A program made the translations under genes and the position numbers. Source: CAVHIG01 sp963636105 (GTDB lineage Bacteria; Bacillota; Clostridia; Peptostreptococcales; Anaerovoracaceae). From it: a stretch of 30,872 bases of DNA. The stretch is from positions 1 through 30,872 of the forward strand of contig CAVHIG010000019.1 of the NCBI GenBank assembly GCA_963636105.1. Reading direction: 5' to 3'. Numbering within the stretch: position 1 is the first letter of the stretch; each line of letters starts with the position of its first letter. Below, piece after piece: positions 1 through 6,967 of the stretch. Under the pieces are notes generated by a model. That model was not told the DNA's origin, did not search any database, and saw only the letters and a program-made list of their open reading frames with translations.

Positions 1-36
1 CAAGGGCCTGCAGACAGCTAACGCCCCAAATCTTCC

Positions 37-66
37 TTAACAACAAATAATTTGAAAAAGTATAAA
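37..66 (+). promoter_or_regulatory. Candidate sigma-A promoter for the ABM gene
   Basis: TTAACA (37-42) and TATAAA (61-66) are separated by 18 bases. The predicted start near 73 would leave a very short leader with the ribosome binding site AGGAGG at 74-79. The match is reasonable but the AT-rich context makes chance matches likely, and upstream sequence is cut off by the window edge. Confidence 0.4.
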
Positions 67-86
67 AACAAACAGGAGGTAAAACG

Positions 87-374
87 ATGTACACAATATA
101 TGTAACCTATACTGCAGATAGCAGGAAAAATCTGGAAGATTTTTACAATGCCATAGTAGAGGCGGGAGCCGACAAGGCCTGCCGCGCGGAGGCAGACAAT
201 ATCAGATATGACTATTTCTGGCCTGTGGACAGGGAAAATGAGCTTTTTCTCTTGGAGGAGTGGAAGAGCAGGGAGGCTCAAAAAATCCACACTACCTACG
301 AGCACTTCAAGAAAATCGGTGAGCTCAAGGAAAAGTATGGAATAAGGAGTGCTTTTTCTGACAAGGACTGCTAA
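87..374 (+). CDS. ABM-fold (antibiotic biosynthesis monooxygenase-like) small protein
   Basis: The 95-residue product fits the single-domain ABM/YgiN-like family, small dimeric ferredoxin-like proteins that include quinol monooxygenases and heme-degrading enzymes. Visible family traits are the N-terminal strand MYTIYVTYTA, a helix through residues 13-27, a central FWPVDRENELFLLEEWKS segment matching the usual '...ELFLLEEW.S' strand, and a following helix with His near residue 69 (TTYEHFKKI). No signal peptide or membrane segment is present, so it should be cytoplasmic. AGGAGG sits seven bases before the ATG, which supports this start. It is separated from the EPS operon by a terminator-like hairpin and by a fresh promoter, so it is probably a monocistronic, unrelated gene. 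The substrate cannot be deduced. Confidence 0.8.
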   Translation: MYTIYVTYTADSRKNLEDFYNAIVEAGADKACRAEADNIRYDYFWPVDRENELFLLEEWKSREAQKIHTTYEHFKKIGELKEKYGIRSAFSDKDC

Positions 375-380
375 AAATTT

Positions 381-442
381 GAAATTTTCCCACAAGAGCT
401 CCTTTAAAGTCTCTTGAAAAAACCTTGAAAATTTCTTTTTTT
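381..442 (+). terminator. Probable intrinsic terminator after the ABM gene
   Basis: GAAATTTTC (381-389) is the exact reverse complement of GAAAATTTC (427-435), and CAAGAG (393-398) pairs with CTCTTG (411-416) inside it. Seven T residues (436-442) follow at once. The outer stem is AT-rich, so strength is uncertain, but position just downstream of the stop codon and the T tract support termination. Confidence 0.6.
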
Positions 443-446
443 AGCC

Positions 447-475
447 TTGCCACTGTTGCTGAATCGTGGTAGAAT
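447..475 (+). promoter_or_regulatory. Sigma-A type promoter of the EPS operon
   Basis: TTGCCA (447-452) and TAGAAT (470-475) have an ideal 17-base spacer, and TGG directly before the -10 box gives an extended -10 (TGN). Transcription should start near 482, which yields a leader of roughly 95 bases before the riboswitch aptamer. This AT-rich leader segment (482-575) shows nothing else that I can name. No other promoter of similar quality was seen between here and the terminator at 19397. Confidence 0.7.
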
Positions 476-575
476 TCAAGTGTGTGTATTCGAGTATAAG
501 TTTTTGTGTCTATATTAGTATTTACATTAGCATTTATTTATATTCGCACATAGATATTTATACGCAAAATTCAAT

Positions 576-642
576 AGCTTTGGCAAACCCGTCGAAAGCC
601 GGGGACGCAAAGTTTAGTGGCTAAGCCTTGATAGGGAATGCT
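576..642 (+). promoter_or_regulatory. Cyclic di-GMP-I (GEMM) riboswitch aptamer
   Basis: The core follows the GEMM-I pattern: GGCAAA (582-587), a P2 hairpin CCCGTC-GAAA-GCCGGG (588-603) with the conserved GAAA tetraloop, then GACGCAAAG (604-612), then a shortened P3 region containing GGCTAAG and GATAGGG. The P1 stem can be closed by AGCTTT (576-581) with AATGCT (637-642), with one mismatch. This class binds the second messenger c-di-GMP. A terminator follows directly, so the likely output is transcription attenuation of the EPS operon. Whether ligand turns the operon on or off is not certain from sequence; P3 is atypical enough that a covariance search is the proper confirmation. Confidence 0.85.
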
Positions 643-692
643 TGACTGACTGCAGATGCATTATTTGTATTGGGGTCAGTCATTTTGTTTTT
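643..692 (+). terminator. Riboswitch expression-platform terminator
   Basis: TGACTGAC (643-650) pairs perfectly with GTCAGTCA (675-682), followed by TTTTGTTTTT (683-692). The hairpin starts one base after the P1 strand of the aptamer ends and stops just before the ribosome binding site of the first EPS gene, the classical layout of a transcription-terminating riboswitch. It would gate the whole 18.7-kb operon downstream. Confidence 0.85.
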
Positions 693-706
693 AAGGGGTG
701 ATTATT

Positions 707-1399
707 TTGGCAGGAAGACAAAACTACATCGATTACAATACAACCGACGAAAGAACCCGTGAGAGCATGGACAGAATCTTCAATGCTTCAAAAAAAGGCT
801 TTTGGCAAAAAAAGAGAGCCTTTGACTTCATCTCATCGCTACTTGCGGTGTTTATCCTGCTGCCATTTCTCATAATAATAGGCATCATAATTGTCATCGA
901 CGATCCGCATGCAGGTCCGGTCTTTTGCCAGGTTCGCGTAGGCCGTCACGGAAAAGAATTTAAAATGTACAAATTCCGCACCATGGTCGCAAACGCCGAG
1001 GAGCTGAAGGCCGAGCTCGAAGCAAGAAACGAGATGGACGGTCCTGTCTTCAAAATAAAGGACGACCCGCGGATCACGCGCATCGGAAAGTTTCTGCGTA
1101 CCACAAGCATCGACGAGCTCTTGCAGCTCTTCAACGTCCTGAAAGGTGACATGAGCCTTGTAGGTCCGAGACCGCCGCTCCCCGGAGAGGTCGCCTACTA
1201 TAGTGATTATCAAAAGCTTCGCCTTGCGGTGACTCCGGGGCTTACGTGCTATTGGCAGACGGCAGCTGCCAGAAACGACATCAGCTTCGATGAGTGGGTG
1301 GAGATGGACATAAAATATATAGAAACGAGGACGCTTTGGATCGACATAAAAATAATCGCAAAGACGGTTATGGTCGTACTCAGGCGTGAAGGCAGGTAG
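707..1399 (+). CDS. Initiating sugar-phosphate transferase (monotopic phosphoglycosyl transferase)
   Basis: This is a bacterial sugar transferase of the WcaJ/EpsL/PglC type. It moves a sugar-1-phosphate from a nucleotide sugar to undecaprenyl phosphate, the first step of repeat-unit assembly at the inner membrane face. A single hydrophobic re-entrant segment follows a basic KKRAFDF stretch. The family signatures GPVFCQVRVG, YKFRTM, the catalytic Asp-Glu pair in SIDELLQL (D136, E137), LVGPRP and the PGLT...W motif are all present. The length of about 230 residues matches the short, catalytic-core-only form. I chose TTG at 707 because AAGGGGTG (693-700) then lies six bases upstream. The alternative GTG at 698 is part of that binding site. 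First gene after the riboswitch terminator, so it commits the cell to EPS synthesis. The sugar transferred is unknown. Confidence 0.92.
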   Translation: MAGRQNYIDYNTTDERTRESMDRIFNASKKGFWQKKRAFDFISSLLAVFILLPFLIIIGIIIVIDDPHAGPVFCQVRVGRHGKEFKMYKFRTMVANAEELKAELEARNEMDGPVFKIKDDPRITRIGKFLRTTSIDELLQLFNVLKGDMSLVGPRPPLPGEVAYYSDYQKLRLAVTPGLTCYWQTAAARNDISFDEWVEMDIKYIETRTLWIDIKIIAKTVMVVLRREGR

Positions 1400-1402
1400 C
1401 AT

Positions 1403-2623
1403 ATGAAGATTGCAATGATAGGACATAAGGATTTTCCCTCGCGTATAGGCGGAGTGGAGGTCGTAGTCACAGAGCTTGCACCGAGGCTTGCGGCGATGGG
1501 GCACAGCGTGACATTATACAATCGCTGCGGTCGTAAGGGCTCTTTTTGCGTAAACGGCGTAGCTGTCCGGCGCGTCCCGGCACTCGATAAGGCCGCGCTC
1601 AATGCGCTCACGGGTTCAATCACAGCAAGCCTTGCGGTTATCAGGCAGGATTACGATGTGATACATTATCACGCGCTCGGGCCTTCCGTGATGATTTTCC
1701 TTGCAAAGCTTTTTGGAAAAACTACCGTGGCGACGGTGCACGGACTCGATTGGCAGAGGGCAAAGTGGAACAGATTTGCGACGGCCTATCTCAAGCTTGG
1801 CGAAAGAGTAATAGCGCGCTACGCGGATGAGGTCATAGTGCTTTCTGAAAATGTGCAAAGCTATTTTATGGAAAAATACGGCCGTGAGACGATTTTTGTA
1901 GAAAACGGCATCACGCCGATAAAGATATGTGAGCCAAATATTATCAGGGAAAAATTTGGACTCGAGAAGGACGGATACATCCTCTATCTTGCGAGGATAG
2001 TACCGGAAAAGGGTCTGCATTATCTCATCGAGGCTCATGCGCATATAGATACGGATATGCCGCTTGTAATCGCGGGCGAGGTGCCGGAGGGCGAGTACGG
2101 CGAAAGGATAAAAAAGCTTGCCGAGGGAAAGAATATAATTTTCACGGGCTTTGTGCAGGGCGAGCTGATGGCGGAGCTTTATTCGAATTGCGCTGTCTAT
2201 GTGCTGCCAAGCGAAATTGAGGGGCTTGCGCTTACGCTGCTTGAGGCTATGTCCGCGGGAGTAAGATGTCTGACAAGCGACATCCCGGAAAATACCGCAG
2301 TTACTGGGGAATTCGGCTTTAGCTTCAAAAGCGGGGATGCAGGCGCACTTGCTGAAAAGCTGAGCGGGCTTTTAAAAAGCGCATCGCAGAGAAACGAGGC
2401 TCAGATAGCCTACATCGAGGAAAACTACAGCTGCGACGCCGTTGCCGCAAAGACAGAGGCAGTATATCTAAAGGCCATAGGCAGGGCAAAAGGCAAGGCC
2501 GGAAGCGAAGCTCAGATTGAAAGAAAAAGCGAGGCCGGAAGCGAGGTCAAGGCTGAAATAGAAGGCAGGGCAGGAAAAGAAGCTCAGGCTGATAGTAGGA
2601 CGAAAGAGAGGGATTTGCGTTGA
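1403..2623 (+). CDS. Glycosyltransferase family 4 (GT-B fold) with charged C-terminal tail
   Basis: The protein is a GT4 retaining glycosyltransferase that probably adds a sugar to the lipid-linked EPS repeat unit. The N-terminal glycine loop (IGHKDFPSRIGGVE) matches rhamnosyltransferase-like members of the family. The donor-binding half contains LYLARIVPEKGL and the EX7E motif (E273 to E281, in EGLALTLLEAM). Residues 1-365 cover the usual family length. Residues from about 366 to 406 form an Ala/Lys/Glu/Gly-rich tail with repeated AGSE units, encoded by near-repeated DNA, which looks like a slippage-grown, disordered extension. The ATG lies three bases after the preceding stop and the gene overlaps the next by four bases (TTGA), so it is translationally coupled. 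Acceptor and donor sugars cannot be told. Confidence 0.9.
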   Translation: MKIAMIGHKDFPSRIGGVEVVVTELAPRLAAMGHSVTLYNRCGRKGSFCVNGVAVRRVPALDKAALNALTGSITASLAVIRQDYDVIHYHALGPSVMIFLAKLFGKTTVATVHGLDWQRAKWNRFATAYLKLGERVIARYADEVIVLSENVQSYFMEKYGRETIFVENGITPIKICEPNIIREKFGLEKDGYILYLARIVPEKGLHYLIEAHAHIDTDMPLVIAGEVPEGEYGERIKKLAEGKNIIFTGFVQGELMAELYSNCAVYVLPSEIEGLALTLLEAMSAGVRCLTSDIPENTAVTGEFGFSFKSGDAGALAEKLSGLLKSASQRNEAQIAYIEENYSCDAVAAKTEAVYLKAIGRAKGKAGSEAQIERKSEAGSEVKAEIEGRAGKEAQADSRTKERDLR

Positions 2624-3621
2624 TTAAAAAATCCAAGGACGCTGCTGAGAAAAAAACGGCAGGGAAGGCGAAGGGAAAGAACGGACTTTTGCGCAGATTC
2701 ATTGCGATTATTCTGTCGCTGCTGCTTGTATGCCTGGCGGTAGCGGTGATAGTTTTGGGGACGAGCTACATAGAAAATCTTTCATTTGAGGAAGATTTTT
2801 ACCAGGTAGGCGATGGCAAGATCAATGGAAATCTGCGGATTATTCAGCTTTCGGATCTGCATAGCTGCGAGTTTGGCGAGGGCAACGAGGAGCTTGTAAA
2901 CAGGATAGAGCAGCTTAAGCCGGATCTCATCGTGGCTACGGGGGATATGGTGGATAAGAATACCTCGATTGACATTTTTACAAATCTTTGCAAGAAACTT
3001 ACGGAGATAGCTCCGGTGTACGTGGTTTATGGAAATAACGAGGACGACATAGTATATGGATCGCGTATGACGCGCGCGGAGCTTGACAAGATGACAGGAA
3101 AGGATCCTGAAAAGCTTAAAAAGAGCGACGACGAGCTAAGGGTGGCGCTTGAGGATGCCGGTGCGCATGTGCTTTTGAATGAGCAGGCGAGCGTGACGAT
3201 TGGAAAAAATACGGTGGACATCTATGGTGTGCTTACGACGAATCCTTCGGCCTTTTGGGAATATTGCGATGAGAGCTACGGGGCATTTTTGAATGAGAAT
3301 ACGGGGCATTTTAAGCTGATGCTTTGCCATGAGCCTTATATCTTTGAAGAGTTTGCAAACTCTGACAATACGTATTGGGGCGACCTTATTCTTTGCGGGC
3401 ATACGCACGGCGGTATCATAAGAGTGCCGTATATGGGCGGACTTTATGAGACCAAAAACGGCATCTTTCCGGAAAAAAATGCGAGCATCGATGCTTATAT
3501 AGCAGGAAAATATGACATGTCAGGAGATACCTTGATAGTAAGCAGGGGACTTACAAATGAGGGCTTTATACGTGTGAATAACAAGCCCGAGCTTGTCATA
3601 ATAGATGTGAATCGCTATTAA
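2620..3621 (+). CDS. Membrane-anchored calcineurin-like metallophosphoesterase (YkuE-type)
   Basis: The 333-residue protein has a Lys/Ala-rich cytoplasmic start, one membrane segment (about 26-48) and an external phosphoesterase domain. All metal-binding blocks are visible: D79-x-H81 in QLSDLHS, GDMVD (D109), GNNED (G138-D142), LCHEP, and GHTHGG (260-265). These proteins bind two metals and hydrolyse phosphomono- or diesters. A TTG start overlaps the previous stop (TTGA) with GAGAGGG upstream. Placement inside the EPS operon suggests a task on the outer membrane face, for example removing or recycling a phosphate-linked intermediate; that is inference only. The family also contains UDP-sugar and lipid pyrophosphate hydrolases, and the sequence does not say which substrate is used. 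Confidence 0.85.
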   Translation: MIKKSKDAAEKKTAGKAKGKNGLLRRFIAIILSLLLVCLAVAVIVLGTSYIENLSFEEDFYQVGDGKINGNLRIIQLSDLHSCEFGEGNEELVNRIEQLKPDLIVATGDMVDKNTSIDIFTNLCKKLTEIAPVYVVYGNNEDDIVYGSRMTRAELDKMTGKDPEKLKKSDDELRVALEDAGAHVLLNEQASVTIGKNTVDIYGVLTTNPSAFWEYCDESYGAFLNENTGHFKLMLCHEPYIFEEFANSDNTYWGDLILCGHTHGGIIRVPYMGGLYETKNGIFPEKNASIDAYIAGKYDMSGDTLIVSRGLTNEGFIRVNNKPELVIIDVNRY

Positions 3622-3638
3622 GCAGGAGGAGATGGGAA

Positions 3639-5036
3639 ATGATTTTAAAATTATGCAAATTGATAATTTTAGCTTTGCTGGCATTTTCGGTCGCTGTGAT
3701 ATATTTAAAGACACGGCATCTGCCATTTGCGCGCATCAAGAAGTTCTTACTGGCAAGGCGTAGCGTAGATGTGAAGGTACTTGCGGCGGTATTTGTATTT
3801 GCTGTTGCGGTATTTGTGGGATACCATATGAGCGGCAATAGCGAGGAGACGGCTGTGATTGCGCTGAATTATACCGAAGCCTCCAAGGCTCAAAATTCAA
3901 ATGGCACACGCTATGATATGGGCGAAATAATCTGCGATGAGGTTTTGGAAAAGGCGATAGAAAAAGGCGGCTTTGAAGGTGTGAGTGTAAAGGATCTTAA
4001 AAAGTGCCTTTCCGTATATCCAAATGTGGAGGGTGATACTTCCTCTGAAGACGAGTATCATATATCGACTGAGTTTGTACTCAAATACAAGGCCAATGCA
4101 AAAACCGGAGGCTTAAATTCAACAAACGTCGTAAAGCTTATCGGAAACGCATATAAGGAATTCTATATAGACAAGTACGCGGATGATTTTTCGGTCATGG
4201 ATTTTACGGTGGAGGACATGGAGGCTGCAAATGAAGGTGACTACGCGGACATAATCGCGTATTTGCAAAAGCAGGCGACAAAGATATCCGATTATATGTA
4301 TGGGCTCGCAGAAGAAAATTCAGGCTTTACTTCAAGCGATGGAGAGACCTTTTATTCAATAGCCGAAAAGGTTTCGAATTTATATGAGGAGCAGATCGCA
4401 AATAATCTGAAGGCCTATGTCTTTCAAAACGGTATTTCGAAAAACGCGGCTGATTATATAAGTCGTCTCTCATATAAAAACACTCTTTTGGACTACGATG
4501 CTCAGCGCGCCAGAAGCTCATATAATACGAGAACAGCCGCTGTTGCCATGTACTCTGAGGAGATGACGAGGATAGTTCTTGTGCCTACCCGTGATACAGG
4601 AGATGAGTTCTATATGGGCAGGACAAAGGTCGGTATAGATGAGCTCTCTGTAGAGGCAGAGGGCTACAGTAAAGCATCCGAGGACCTCTATGAGCAGATT
4701 GAAAGCAACAGCGCCTTTTCGGCGGCATTGGCAGGCTCCTCATATCCTGGCGGAAATGACGCTGAGCTTGATAAAGTGATAAAAAGCATAGAGGAGACAC
4801 TTGAAAAATACGCAAAGAGCGCAGAGCGCATAGGACAGGAATATTCCGAATCAAGTATAAATAATTGTGTGAGCATAACTGTATCAGGCAGTTCCTTTGT
4901 GCGCAAGGCTGTAAAGCTTATAATACTTACACTCCTATTCTTTATAGGACTTAGACTTACTGCGCGCGCAAGGGAGCTTATGACAGCAAACGGAGCAGAG
5001 GTATTCTTTAGGGACGACGAAAGGGAGATAAAATGA
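3639..5036 (+). CDS. Polysaccharide co-polymerase-like membrane protein (first of a pair)
   Basis: I recognise no precise family name, but the architecture is like Wzz/CapA chain-length regulators. Two hydrophobic segments (about 4-22 and 46-65) are followed by a strand and the motif NSNGTRYDMGEIICDEVLEKAI, resembling clostridial co-polymerases with 'DGTRF...SDEVLEKA'. A long, mostly helical external domain (about 70-420) follows, then a C-terminal membrane helix (about 425-445) and a short charged tail. AGGAGG precedes the ATG. The stop overlaps the start of the next gene by four bases (ATGA), and the partner has the same plan, so the two products probably assemble together around the polymerase. 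No kinase or nucleotide-binding domain is fused. Confidence 0.7.
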   Translation: MILKLCKLIILALLAFSVAVIYLKTRHLPFARIKKFLLARRSVDVKVLAAVFVFAVAVFVGYHMSGNSEETAVIALNYTEASKAQNSNGTRYDMGEIICDEVLEKAIEKGGFEGVSVKDLKKCLSVYPNVEGDTSSEDEYHISTEFVLKYKANAKTGGLNSTNVVKLIGNAYKEFYIDKYADDFSVMDFTVEDMEAANEGDYADIIAYLQKQATKISDYMYGLAEENSGFTSSDGETFYSIAEKVSNLYEEQIANNLKAYVFQNGISKNAADYISRLSYKNTLLDYDAQRARSSYNTRTAAVAMYSEEMTRIVLVPTRDTGDEFYMGRTKVGIDELSVEAEGYSKASEDLYEQIESNSAFSAALAGSSYPGGNDAELDKVIKSIEETLEKYAKSAERIGQEYSESSINNCVSITVSGSSFVRKAVKLIILTLLFFIGLRLTARARELMTANGAEVFFRDDEREIK

Positions 5037-6922
5037 AAAAGTTTACGATTTCAAGATACATAAAAAAATTTCTTCCGTTCATCATAATTTTATGTCTTGT
5101 GCTTACTATAGCGATATATCTTCTGCTGTCTTCATCACAGACATATGTGGCTTCTACAGTAATTGAGTACGAAGGTGAATATGCAGCTGATGGCTTTGCG
5201 CCTGACGGCAGCGAGCTGGATGTGAATGAAATAAAATCATCCTCGCTTATGTCCAAGGTGACATCAAATCTGGGTCTTGACGGAGGGGAATATTCCATAG
5301 ACTCTTTGCTTGCAAGGATTACGATAACAGAGGTTATAGACGAAGACGAGGAAGCTAGAAAGCAGGCATTGCTCGAGGAAGGTGAGGAATACAGCGCAAA
5401 ACCGACCAGATATATAGTTTCCTTTGCTGCAAAGGCGGATGAAGGTGAATCCTTCGCAAGGCGCGTCCTGGATGAGCTTATGAATGTATATTTTGCCGAA
5501 TATGGCGAAAAATACCTAAACAGCAGCTCTACGGTAGACCCTCTTACTGACATATACGACGAGGACTATGATTATATTGAGATGATGGATCTGATAGATA
5601 ATAATATCTCAGAGACACTCACTGCCTTGTACAGCCGTAGCGCGGGCAACAAATACTTCCGTTCTACGGATACAGGTATGTCATTTAATGATCTTGCGAA
5701 TGAATTCGACTATCTTCAGGAGACAAAGGTGGCGGGACTTTATTCGGAAATTCTTCAGCATCAGATTACAAAGAGCAGAAAAATGCTGACAGCGGACTAC
5801 TCTGAGAGAATCAACCAAAATAATATCTCAAACAACGCTGAGCAAGGCCAGATAGATGATGTTTTGGATATAATCAACGATTATGTACAGAAGATGCACG
5901 ATTCCGGCAATACAAATATTACCTATGAATACATCTTGGATGATGTCTATGAGAGACTGTATACGGATGAAGACGGCGCTGCTTATCAAGGTACTGATGA
6001 GACAGTGACCTACGACAAGCTCATATACAGCTGGCGTGACCATACAGATACAAAGGAATATGCTGCGATTCAGTCAGCATACTATCAATATCTCATAAAT
6101 ACCTTCAATGCTTGTAAGGGTACATGCGGCGGAAACTGCGCAGGCTCTGATAAGACCTGTGCTCAGCTCAGTGAGGCGGATTATGCGTCAAAGGAGGCTG
6201 AAGTATACGAGGATATAAAGGCACTGGTTCTGGAGCTGAATAAATTGCATAAGCTCGCAAAGCGGACAAGCATTGAATACAACGAATACCTGGGCGCGGA
6301 AAATATCACTACACTTTCTACGGTTTCGGTAAGTGAAGGCGTAAATGTTAAATTATATACGGCTATCGCCGCGGTATTTCTGCTGATAGTATGCTGCTGC
6401 GGAGCGATACTTTTGGGCAGAATGGGAGATATCGTCGATTTCATGTTCTACACCGATCATCTTACAGGCTTTAGCAACAGAATGGCATTTGACAATTACC
6501 TCAGAAATCGCGGCAAGAAGATTTTGGACGATGGTGTGGTATGCGCCGTATTTGTGATCACAAATCAGGGGGAGATAAATCGAAGCTACGGACGAGACGG
6601 TGGCGATGCCGTGATAAAATTTGTATCCGATCTGTTGAAGGAAGTCTTTGGAAAACTCGCTGCGTTTAAGGTGTACAATGGAAATTCGCAGTTTATAGTA
6701 TTTGCCGAAAAAACTGACTATATCACTGTTCAATATGCCATGAAACGACTGAGACTGCTTTTGGAGCAGCGGACAGAGTATACGGATGTAGACATAGCAT
6801 ATGAGATAGGTCTTGCGGAGACGAGCAAGAATAGCGTGAGAAATATAAGAGCACTCCTTACAAAGGCGATGTCTCAAAAGGAAAAATACGCAGCGCAGGC
6901 AAAGGCAGCTCAGGAGGCATAG
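5033..6922 (+). CDS. Polysaccharide co-polymerase fused to a degenerate GGDEF domain
   Basis: The N-terminal half is Wzz-like: a membrane helix (about 14-33), the strand TYVASTVIEYEG, the motif APDGSELDVNEIKSS, and a large external helical domain with a second membrane helix at about 440-462. A cytoplasmic GGDEF-type domain follows (about 470-615), with DHLTGFSNRMAF (from D475) and INRSYGRDGGDAVI. The catalytic loop is GNSQF (550-554) where GGDEF is expected, and no RxxD inhibitory site lies before it, so diguanylate cyclase activity is unlikely. A role as nucleotide sensor or protein docking domain is inferred, as for the degenerate GGDEF domain of PelD. The external domain has a tight Cys cluster (C361, C365, C369, C376). 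It overlaps the preceding co-polymerase gene and precedes the polymerase gene. Confidence 0.82.
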   Translation: MKKFTISRYIKKFLPFIIILCLVLTIAIYLLLSSSQTYVASTVIEYEGEYAADGFAPDGSELDVNEIKSSSLMSKVTSNLGLDGGEYSIDSLLARITITEVIDEDEEARKQALLEEGEEYSAKPTRYIVSFAAKADEGESFARRVLDELMNVYFAEYGEKYLNSSSTVDPLTDIYDEDYDYIEMMDLIDNNISETLTALYSRSAGNKYFRSTDTGMSFNDLANEFDYLQETKVAGLYSEILQHQITKSRKMLTADYSERINQNNISNNAEQGQIDDVLDIINDYVQKMHDSGNTNITYEYILDDVYERLYTDEDGAAYQGTDETVTYDKLIYSWRDHTDTKEYAAIQSAYYQYLINTFNACKGTCGGNCAGSDKTCAQLSEADYASKEAEVYEDIKALVLELNKLHKLAKRTSIEYNEYLGAENITTLSTVSVSEGVNVKLYTAIAAVFLLIVCCCGAILLGRMGDIVDFMFYTDHLTGFSNRMAFDNYLRNRGKKILDDGVVCAVFVITNQGEINRSYGRDGGDAVIKFVSDLLKEVFGKLAAFKVYNGNSQFIVFAEKTDYITVQYAMKRLRLLLEQRTEYTDVDIAYEIGLAETSKNSVRNIRALLTKAMSQKEKYAAQAKAAQEA

Positions 6923-6967
6923 AGGTTTTGACAGATAAGTAAAACGCAAAGGGAAGGCGGTGATTTT

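Noticed and set aside
698..706. GTG 698 as start of the first EPS gene
   Set aside because: It lies within the AAGGGGTG ribosome binding site; TTG 707 has correct spacing.
5033..6922. Active diguanylate cyclase
   Set aside because: The signature loop is GNSQF, so the Gly, metal-binding and catalytic acidic residues are lost.
6928..6933. Perfect TTGACA between the co-polymerase and polymerase genes
   Set aside because: The bases 17 downstream read GGGAAG, part of the polymerase ribosome binding region, so there is no -10 box and no internal promoter is supported.
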